DNA of 10,833 bases from NCBI GenBank assembly GCA_041552055.1, contig JBFELO010000152.1, positions 1 through 10,833 on the forward strand, written 5' to 3'. The position numbers and the translations under genes are program-made. How positions within the stretch are numbered: the first letter of the stretch is position 1; each line of letters starts with the position of its first letter. Of this stretch, positions 1 to 5,399 are shown one piece after another. The notes under the pieces were generated by a model. It was not told the DNA's origin, ran no database searches, and saw only the letters and a list, made by a program, of their open reading frames with translations. This DNA is from JBFELO01 sp041552055 (GTDB taxonomy: Bacteria; Acidobacteriota; Thermoanaerobaculia; Thermoanaerobaculales; Sulfomarinibacteraceae).

Positions 1-884
1 GAGCCGTCGAAGACGACAGCGTGCGCGTACGCGTATCCGGTTATCGACTCCACCACCGGGTTGCCGTCGAACTTGGTCCACGTGAGGCCGTCCGGGGACG
101 AGGCGTAGCCGATCGACTTGAAGCTCGCAGGCCAGGCGTCAGTGCCCGTGTACCACATGTGGTAGGTGGAGCCATCGAAGACCACAGCCGGGTTCGCTAT
201 CCAAACGCTGTCCCATCCGGAGGTGGAATGATCGAGCACCGGTGGCCCGTGCTTGGTCCAGGTGATCCCGTCCGCGGATTCGGCGGTAAATATGCGAGTT
301 CCACGGACAGGAGACCCGCCGTACGCGTGGTACCACATCCTGTAGCGGTCACCGTCCACAATGACGGTTTTCGGTCCGACACCCCGTGTGTCCCAGGATG
401 CGGGCGGCCCTTCCGTCATGACCGGATTGCCCGCGTACTTGGTCCAGACGCTGCCGTCGGGCGATGTGGCATACCCACCCCGCGAGATGAGGTCGGCGTC
501 GTCGCCCTCGTACCACATGTGGAACTGCGTCCCGTCGTGGATCACCACGGCAGTGTAGAGACCGTTCTCGTCCCACTCCCCCGGCGCGCCGCGGGTGAGC
601 ACCGGATTGGCCGAGTCCATGGTCCACGCGACGCCGTCGGGCGAGGTGGCGTGGCCGATGTCGGTGACGTTGTCTTCCAAGGTGATACCGACGAACCACA
701 TGTGGTGCGTGGTGCCGTCGAAAACCACGGTGGTCACCGCGCGCCCCCCCTCGTCCCACTCACCGGATTCCCCTGGTCCGAGGATCGGGCAGTCCGGGTG
801 ATCCTGCCACACCGTCTGGCCCATCGCTAGCCCGGCGCTGCACAGCACGATCGACGCCATCAACACAACTCGTTTCGTTCTCAT
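1..884 (-). CDS. Secreted propeller-repeat protein, glycoside-hydrolase-like (3' end outside window)
   Basis: The first 294 codons are open with no stop; the gene continues past the left edge. The ATG at 884-882 is fixed by a strong Shine-Dalgarno AAAGGAGGA just upstream. The N-terminus (MRTKRVVLMA, hydrophobic stretch, then GLAMGQ near residue 23) reads as a Sec signal peptide, so the protein is probably exported. The mature part consists of about 60-residue repeats. Each carries a W-D/E motif, a V-x-D-G turn, an H-M-W-Y/F motif (H61, H122, R182, H242), an S-P-D-G turn (residues 81, 141, 203 as SADG, 263) and then W-T and N-P-V. Four repeats and the start of a fifth are visible. This pattern is typical of the beta-propeller fold of GH43/GH32-like proteins, which bind or cut glycans. 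Catalytic acids cannot be assigned from the visible part, so enzyme activity is an inference; a non-catalytic extracellular propeller is the alternative. Confidence 0.82.
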   Translation of the reverse strand, partial: MRTKRVVLMASIVLCSAGLAMGQTVWQDHPDCPILGPGESGEWDEGGRAVTTVVFDGTTHHMWFVGITLEDNVTDIGHATSPDGVAWTMDSANPVLTRGAPGEWDENGLYTAVVIHDGTQFHMWYEGDDADLISRGGYATSPDGSVWTKYAGNPVMTEGPPASWDTRGVGPKTVIVDGDRYRMWYHAYGGSPVRGTRIFTAESADGITWTKHGPPVLDHSTSGWDSVWIANPAVVFDGSTYHMWYTGTDAWPASFKSIGYASSPDGLTWTKFDGNPVVESITGYAYAHAVVFDG

Positions 885-888
885 GACA

Positions 889-897
889 TCCTCCTTT
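889..897 (-). promoter_or_regulatory. Strong ribosome binding site of the propeller-repeat gene
   Basis: Read on the minus strand this is AAAGGAGGA, a near-perfect anti-16S match, 4 bases before the ATG at 884. It decides the start of a gene whose other end is not in the window. Confidence 0.85.
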
Positions 898-952
898 CGG
901 CTCTCATGTCACCGGCAATGTGGCGTCCGAGAACTCCTGTTGCTTGAAGGAA

Positions 953-974
953 ACGTGCGGTTTACGTGCGGTTT
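953..974. repeat. Perfect tandem 11-bp direct repeat, possible operator
   Basis: ACGTGCGGTTT occurs twice back to back (953-963 and 964-974). It lies about 70-90 bases upstream of the propeller-repeat start codon. An 11-base period places both copies on the same face of the helix, as in the direct-repeat sites of OmpR/PhoB-type response regulators. The repeat is seen; a regulatory role is inference. Confidence 0.5.
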
Positions 975-1035
975 GGGGATATGCGGCGGAAACCGGTATC
1001 GACAGTTCGAATGCCGGCGGTTCCGGGCGCAAGGT

Positions 1036-1133
1036 GTAGGCGCGCAGCCCCTGCGCGCTCCCGGCGCTTCGATATCTGTTTGTCGACGTTCGTGTTCGGA
1101 CAGTACCGAGGCACGCACGGGCTGCGCGCCTAC
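1036..1133. repeat. Long inverted repeat, 15-bp perfect arms
   Basis: GTAGGCGCGCAGCCC (1036-1050) is exactly complementary to the segment at 1119-1133. Pairing continues imperfectly inward for about ten more positions (TGCG and GC blocks with single mismatches), leaving a loop of roughly 45-65 bases. No T-run follows either arm, so it does not look like an intrinsic terminator. It lies in the divergent intergenic region and could be a palindromic repeat element or a structured leader. Confidence 0.6.
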
Positions 1134-1221
1134 CCCCGCGGGAAGGGAGTCGAGAGAAGACCGTCTCGGGTGTCGGACAGTAGAAGCGAATGGCAGGCCG
1201 GCAACGGCGCCTCGTGCGGGC

Positions 1222-1300
1222 GTGCCGGGCATGACGTTTCGAGGCCCTCCACAGCGGCAAATGCCGAGTGGCCCCGAGGCCTCGAAACGTCATGCCGGGC
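1222..1300. repeat. Long inverted repeat, 19-bp perfect arms and nested stem
   Basis: The arm at 1228-1246 (GGCATGACGTTTCGAGGCC) is exactly complementary to 1278-1296. Pairing extends outward with one mismatch through GCCGG/GGGC bases. The 31-base interior folds again: CCAC/GTGG closes an inner stem, and CGGC/GCCG pairs around an AAAT loop. The whole is one near-continuous hairpin of about 77 bases, ending some 130 bases before the M1 start codon. No T-run follows. It may be a palindromic repeat, a small structured RNA or a binding site; the sequence does not decide. Confidence 0.65.
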
Positions 1301-1427
1301 TCCCTCGGGAAGCGAGTTGGGGAGACGGCGCCTCAGGACTTGGTTTCGTGACTCATCACCGGAAACAGAGTACGCTCGGGAACGCGGAATCGCCTGGCCC
1401 GGTTAACCGAGGGGGGTACCTGGGGAC

Positions 1428-4421
1428 GTGACGATCCGACCGCACACTGCGCTTCTCGGCCTGCTGTTCGCCTTCTGGGCCGCACTCTGCACGGCTGCGC
1501 CTGGAGAATCTCCGGATCCAGCCGCCCTGATCGAGCAGATCAGGACCACCGCGATCGATCCCGGGGCCGCGGTCCGGGTCGACGGCTTCCGCTTCCGCTC
1601 CGGGCCGGCCACCGTCCATTTCGAGACCGGCGTCCTGGTGCCGGCACGGCCGGTCGGCGAGCGGCCGGTGGAGTTCGTGTTCGTCGGCTCGGGCAGGATC
1701 GCGGTCGAGCCCCCCGACGACGTCGAGGCCGGCCAGCTCGAGCTGTTTACCGGCGCCCGGCAGATCGACGAGTCGTTCGACGCTGCGGTCTTCGTCATCG
1801 CGCTCGATTCGGCGGTCGACGCCCTTCGGGAGCTGCCGCCGGTAGATGTCGGGACTCTAGGCGCACGAGCATCCGCTCTGCTCGACCAGTGGCGCAGCGG
1901 TCCGGAGCGCCGGTTTCTCGACGTCGAGTCGCGACTGTTCATCGACGCCGTCGGCGGGCCCCTCGGGGCAAACTACTTCTGCGGCTTCTTCGAGGGACTG
2001 CGGCTCGGGAGCTTCCTGTTCGTCGTCGATCCGCTGGCCGACGAGCAGGTCACCATGGGCCGATTCGTCCAGCCGGAGCTCAGCGATCGTGAACGTCGGC
2101 AGCTCGGCAAGCGCCTGCAGCGTTCTCAGAAGCAGGGCAAGCTGATCGGCCTGGAGCTGACCGACGTGGGGATGTGGGACACCTGGATGTCCGCTCCACT
2201 TCGCGGCTCGGACGGCGAGCCCACGCCGGGCAGTAGCGGTGTCGAGTCCGTGCACTACCGGCTCGACTGCAGTCTCGACGGCAAGGAGCTCGCGCTCGAC
2301 GCGACGGCCAGGATCGACCTCACGGTGCTGGTGGACGGGCTCAACACCGTGACCCTCGACATGAACTCGGACCTGGTGCCGACCGAGGTCCGGGACGACG
2401 ATGGCCGCGCCCTGGCGTTCGTGCGAACCCGTGGCGAGCTCACCGCCGTGCTGCCGTCCTCGCTCGCGTCCGGATCGACGACGACCATCGAGGTGCGTTA
2501 CACGGGCCGGCCGTTCGAGCGCCTCTCGCCCGGCACCTACGCCCAGCGGAGCGCCCTGAACTGGTACCCGCACGCCGGCTCGCTCGACCGCGCGACCTAC
2601 GACGTCACCATCCGCTGGCCCGACTCCTACGATCTCGTCGGCAGCGGCCGTGTGGTCGAGAGTGGGACCGACGACGGCGGCAGGAAGTGGCAGCGCCGCC
2701 GGCTCGACACCCGCGCGCTCGGGTTCAGCTTCGAGGTCGGCCAGTACGAGGTCGTCAGCGGCCGGCAGGGGCACGTCGAGGTCAGGGTCGCGGTAGATCG
2801 GGCGGCGCAGGAGGCGCCTGGCGACATCGCCCGCGATGTGCTGCAGACCGTGCAGGACGCGCTCGGCTACTTCGAGGAGATCTTCGGTCCCTACCCCCTG
2901 GACGAGCTCGTCGTGGTCAACGCTCCCCGCGACCACTCCCAGGGGCTGCTGGGGTTCCTCACGCTCAGCACGCTGGCGATCCAGGACTGGGCCGAGTGGG
3001 GCGCGATCCTCGGCTTCGAGGACCGGCGGACCGTGATCGCCCACGAGGTCGCGCACCAGTGGTGGGGCAACCTCGTGGGGTGGAGGAGCTACCGCGACCA
3101 GTGGATCAGCGAGGCGACCGCCACCTACTCGGCGCTGCTGTACGCGCGCAACCGCCTCGGCTTCGGGCCCGCGGAGCTGCGCGTCGGGCCCACCAAGGGC
3201 TGGCAATCCGCCCTGCTCAGACCCTTGCCCGATGGCAGGCCGGTGGAGTCGGTCGGCCCGGTGGTGCTCGGAAACAGGCTGTTTTCGTCTCTCACCATGG
3301 CCGCGTACTACCCGATCGTCTACAAGAAGGGCGCCGTGGTTCTTGACATGCTGGCCCGGCTGTACGGAGAGCAGGTCTTCCTCGAGATCCTCGGCCGACT
3401 GGTGCAGGCGGTGGCGGATCGATCGATTTCGACCGAGGATTTCCTGCTCCTGCTGGAGCGCATCGGCGGTACGGACCTCGACTGGTTCGGCGACCAATAC
3501 GTCTACGGCACGGGCCTCCCGGAGATCGAGTACGACTACCGGTTCGAGCCGCTCTCGGACGATCGCTGGGTCGTCAATGGCATCGCCCTCCAGCGTGCTC
3601 CCTACGTGTACAGCTACCGTGTGGAGCCCCGACCGGGCGGCACCCCGGACCTCCGCCGTGAGGCCACCGAACGGATGGACGTGAGCGAGTCGGTGCTGGT
3701 GGTGCCGATCGACGTCGGCGTGATCGTGCAGGGTGCGACGCGAGAGTCTCCCGCCGCCGACGCCTCGCGCGTCATCGTGTCGGGTCGCGTGGTTCTCCAG
3801 GGAGAGGAATCCGAGTACCGGCTCGAGCTCGAGCACGAGCCCGAGATCGTCTGGTTCGATCACGGCGGCGAGGTCTTCGGTCGCTTCTTCTGCACCCAGC
3901 GGCGACCGCGCCGCGCCGCCTACCAGCGAGGACTGGCGCTGGCGGCGGGCGGGCAGCTCGAGGAAGCGGAAGGCGCGTTTCTGGACGCGCTCGCGGCCCC
4001 TGTGGCGGTATACCCGGAGGCGTGGCAGGGGCTCGAGGGAGACGTCGAGTACGAGGGCGAGCTCGTCGACGCGGCGACCCGGATGGCGCTCGCGCGGCTC
4101 TACCTCGACACCGATCGCCCGGCCGACGCGGAAGCACAGCTGAGACGGGCGAGCGCTGCGATCCCGAGCACGGACCGACGCAGGTTCGAGGGCGAGCTGC
4201 TCGCGCTCGAGGCGCGGTTGCTGCTGGAGCAGGGCAAGGTGTCAGCCGCGCTCAAGGCCCTGCGCAGGGGCCTCCTCGGCTCGCGCAGCGCGGACTCCAT
4301 CGAGGGGTGGGGGCTGCTGGCGATCGCCGCCGACGCCGCCGGACAGCGGGACACGTATCAGACCGCCTGCCGGAGAGCGCTCGAGCGCGGCATCGATCTC
4401 GGTCCGCTCCAATGTCCGTGA
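1428..4421 (+). CDS. Exported M1-family metallopeptidase-like protein with TPR-like tail
   Basis: This 997-residue protein starts at GTG; an in-frame stop at 1404-1406 rules out a much longer start, and the first 24 residues form a Sec signal peptide (hydrophobic core, then LCTAAPGE). Residues about 25-265 are an extra N-terminal domain I cannot name. From about 270 the M1 fold begins (VHYRLDCSLDG). The zinc site is H539-E-V-A-H543 followed 18 residues later by E562, the gluzincin pattern HExxH-x18-E. Y632 in VYKKGAVVLDML matches the catalytic tyrosine of the family. The usual exopeptidase motif GxMEN is absent: residues 504-516 read SQGLLGFLTLSTL instead. So it may not be a classical aminopeptidase, although the metal site is intact. 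Residues about 825-990 are helical TPR-like repeats, probably for protein contact. Expected to act in the periplasm or outside. It appears to be a single-gene unit; a palindromic element begins 79 bases past its stop. Confidence 0.88.
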   Translation: MTIRPHTALLGLLFAFWAALCTAAPGESPDPAALIEQIRTTAIDPGAAVRVDGFRFRSGPATVHFETGVLVPARPVGERPVEFVFVGSGRIAVEPPDDVEAGQLELFTGARQIDESFDAAVFVIALDSAVDALRELPPVDVGTLGARASALLDQWRSGPERRFLDVESRLFIDAVGGPLGANYFCGFFEGLRLGSFLFVVDPLADEQVTMGRFVQPELSDRERRQLGKRLQRSQKQGKLIGLELTDVGMWDTWMSAPLRGSDGEPTPGSSGVESVHYRLDCSLDGKELALDATARIDLTVLVDGLNTVTLDMNSDLVPTEVRDDDGRALAFVRTRGELTAVLPSSLASGSTTTIEVRYTGRPFERLSPGTYAQRSALNWYPHAGSLDRATYDVTIRWPDSYDLVGSGRVVESGTDDGGRKWQRRRLDTRALGFSFEVGQYEVVSGRQGHVEVRVAVDRAAQEAPGDIARDVLQTVQDALGYFEEIFGPYPLDELVVVNAPRDHSQGLLGFLTLSTLAIQDWAEWGAILGFEDRRTVIAHEVAHQWWGNLVGWRSYRDQWISEATATYSALLYARNRLGFGPAELRVGPTKGWQSALLRPLPDGRPVESVGPVVLGNRLFSSLTMAAYYPIVYKKGAVVLDMLARLYGEQVFLEILGRLVQAVADRSISTEDFLLLLERIGGTDLDWFGDQYVYGTGLPEIEYDYRFEPLSDDRWVVNGIALQRAPYVYSYRVEPRPGGTPDLRREATERMDVSESVLVVPIDVGVIVQGATRESPAADASRVIVSGRVVLQGEESEYRLELEHEPEIVWFDHGGEVFGRFFCTQRRPRRAAYQRGLALAAGGQLEEAEGAFLDALAAPVAVYPEAWQGLEGDVEYEGELVDAATRMALARLYLDTDRPADAEAQLRRASAAIPSTDRRRFEGELLALEARLLLEQGKVSAALKALRRGLLGSRSADSIEGWGLLAIAADAAGQRDTYQTACRRALERGIDLGPLQCP

Positions 4422-4500
4422 GGTTCAGATCGGTCCATCCCCTTTTTCCAGAGGGTGACGGTCGTCAATTCGTACCATTCTCCCGATCCCGAGAACTAAG

Positions 4501-4600
4501 TCCCGTACCAGGTACATAATTGTATAATTACGATCGTGCGCAGGAGAAGTACATGTTGGTGGCTGACACGTAATTATACAATTATGTACCTGGTACGGGA
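4501..4600. repeat. 100-bp palindromic element, copy 1 (perfect 32-bp arms)
   Basis: The left arm (4501-4532) begins TCCCGTACCAGGTACATAAT and the right arm (4569-4600) is its exact reverse complement over 32 bp, around a 36-base centre. The arms are very AT-rich inside, unlike the surrounding DNA. Each arm also contains a smaller palindrome, GTACCAGGTAC, and a near-palindrome, AATTGTATAATT. No target-site duplication is evident and no transposase is encoded. It resembles a MITE- or REP-like hairpin element. Its perfect arms suggest recent arrival or active maintenance. It lies 79 bases after the M1 stop, so its transcript would form a very strong hairpin at the 3' end of that mRNA. Confidence 0.85.
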
Positions 4601-4645
4601 TGAACGCAGTTCGGGCACGGGCACGGAGACGGGGGGACCCTGAGG

Positions 4646-4674
4646 GTGACCGTAGGCGCGTGAGGGGTTACATT
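4646..4674 (+). promoter_or_regulatory. Possible sigma70-type promoter of the GYD gene
   Basis: GTGACC (4646-4651) and TACATT (4669-4674) are separated by 17 bases and lie about 50 bases before the GYD start. The -10 box is four of six to consensus and the -35 is weak, so this is only a candidate. It lies between palindrome copy 1 and the gene, which would allow transcription independent of the M1 gene. Confidence 0.25.
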
Positions 4675-4723
4675 AGTGAAGGACAGCAACATCTGGAAAC
4701 GACGGCCGACAGGGAGGTGAGGC

Positions 4724-5026
4724 ATGCCGACGTTCGTTCTCATGACCCGACTCGCGCCCGAGAGCCTGCACGACGTCGAGGTGCGGCGCGCGATGGGTCG
4801 CGCCTGGCTCAAGAAAGTCAAGGGGGCGTGCCCCGACGTCCAGTGGATCGCGCACTACCACATCCTCGGACCCTACGATTTCATGGACATCTACGAGGCG
4901 CCGGACGTCGAGACCGCGCACAAGGTGTCGGTGATCTCGCGCGCCGAGGGTGCGGTGAGCGCCGAGAGCTGGCAGGCGCTGCCGTACGACGAGTTCCTCC
5001 ACCTGCTGGAGGAGGTGCAGCCGTAG
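4724..5026 (+). CDS. GYD-domain family protein
   Basis: A 100-residue protein that is essentially one GYD domain. The start MPTFVLMTRL is the usual first strand. The defining motif is GPYDFMDIYEAPD at about residues 49-61, followed by helices and the C-terminal LPYDEFLHLLEEV. The start is supported by a good Shine-Dalgarno GGGAGGTGA at 4712-4720. There is no signal peptide or membrane segment, so it is cytoplasmic. GYD proteins are small ferredoxin-like-fold proteins, often multimeric, whose biochemical role is unknown; no substrate is claimed here. The gene stands alone between two copies of the 100-bp palindromic element, with 123 bases before it and 37 after, and is convergent with parC. 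The arrangement suggests its own transcription unit, possibly ended by the downstream palindrome. Confidence 0.85.
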   Translation: MPTFVLMTRLAPESLHDVEVRRAMGRAWLKKVKGACPDVQWIAHYHILGPYDFMDIYEAPDVETAHKVSVISRAEGAVSAESWQALPYDEFLHLLEEVQP

Positions 5027-5063
5027 CGAGAAGAGCGACGACTCCCAATCTCTAAACACTTGG

Positions 5064-5163
5064 TTCCGTACCAGGTACATAATTGTATAATTATGGCCAT
5101 ACTCAAGGGAAATACGTGATGACGGCTAGGACGGAATCATACAATTATGTACCTGGTACGAAG
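5064..5163. repeat. 100-bp palindromic element, copy 2 (imperfect arms)
   Basis: It aligns without gaps to copy 1 at an offset of exactly 563 bases and in the same orientation; by hand count 78 of 100 bases agree. The arms CGTACCAGGTACATAATTGT and complement pair over 26 bp with one mismatch (5067-5092 with 5135-5160). The centre is also homologous (about 32 of 50 positions), so the family is defined by its full length and not only by its ends. It begins 37 bases after the GYD stop and may serve as that gene's 3' hairpin. No target-site duplication is evident. Confidence 0.85.
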
Positions 5164-5284
5164 GTATGCACATCCCGCGGTTCGCCCCGTGGCGAAGCCG
5201 GTTCGGGGGTGCGTTCCACTTCTGGGTTGCAGGAATGCCACACGATGGATGGAAGAAAGGCGTGAAGTTGGACCGCCTTCCCGT

Positions 5285-5364
5285 CTCCGTATCCGTTTTC
5301 GTATCCGTGCCCGATTCTGCATTCGGTTGTGAAGCGCGGTTCGGAGACGGAGACGGATACGGAG
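5285..5364. repeat. Hexanucleotide repeat hairpin near the parC 3' end
   Basis: The left arm is a degenerate 6-base repeat of the form TCCGTA/TCCGTT/TTCGTA/TCCGTG (about 5281-5310). The right arm is the complementary form GGAGAC-GGAGAC-GGATAC-GGAG (5342-5364). CTCCGTATCCGT (5285-5296) pairs perfectly with 5353-5364, and pairing continues inward to about 23 positions if G-U pairs are allowed. The loop is about 34 bases. It is 36 bases beyond the parC stop and may help end that transcript, but no T-run follows on either strand. Confidence 0.7.
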
Positions 5365-5399
5365 AATCCCCCAGAGTCACGTCATAGGCTGGGTCAGAG

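Larger units (their letters stand above)
885..1427. other. Divergent intergenic region with repeats, no gene recognised
   Basis: About 540 bases separate the divergent propeller-repeat and M1 genes. Several frames are open across it on both strands, as expected at this GC content, but their translations are Arg/Ala/Pro-rich, have no recognisable domain, and overlap one another. The region must hold promoters for both flanking genes, yet I see no convincing -35/-10 pair. It contains a tandem 11-bp direct repeat and two long inverted repeats, listed separately. A short direct repeat TCGGACAGTA also occurs near 1096-1105 and again near 1173-1182. Confidence 0.6.
5027..5399. other. Convergent intergenic region between the GYD gene and parC, no gene
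   Basis: This 373-base stretch holds palindrome copy 2, a small hairpin TTCGCC-CCGT-GGCGAA at 5181-5196, and the hexanucleotide hairpin at 5285-5364. Short open frames cross it, but their translations are low-complexity (Val-Ser and Arg-Ile runs) caused by the repeats, and none has a good ribosome site or recognisable domain. Confidence 0.7.

Noticed and set aside
21..830. Long plus-strand open frame of 269 codons
   Set aside because: It lies opposite the propeller-repeat gene, has an Arg/Val/Pro-rich translation without domains, and lacks a ribosome site. The minus frame has a signal peptide, regular repeats and a strong Shine-Dalgarno.
883..1431. Plus-strand open frame of 182 codons in the divergent spacer
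   Set aside because: It overlaps the start of the propeller gene and the M1 start, runs through the inverted repeats, and has low-information composition; other frames over the same bases are equally open.
1857..3863. 668-codon minus-strand open frame inside the M1 gene
   Set aside because: It is the antisense shadow of a confirmed gene in high-GC DNA, with a His/Arg/Glu-biased translation and no domain.
4501..5163. Composite transposon or complete insertion sequence
   Set aside because: There is no transposase gene between or beside the palindromes and no visible target-site duplication, so only a non-autonomous element can be supported.
5064..5364. CRISPR array
   Set aside because: The repeats here are palindromes and hexanucleotide tracts without evenly spaced unique spacers, and no cas gene is present.
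5166..5387. Small open frame beginning MHIPRFAPWRSRFGG after palindrome copy 2
   Set aside because: It has no ribosome site, its second half is translated hexanucleotide repeat, and I recognise no family; coding potential is not supported.
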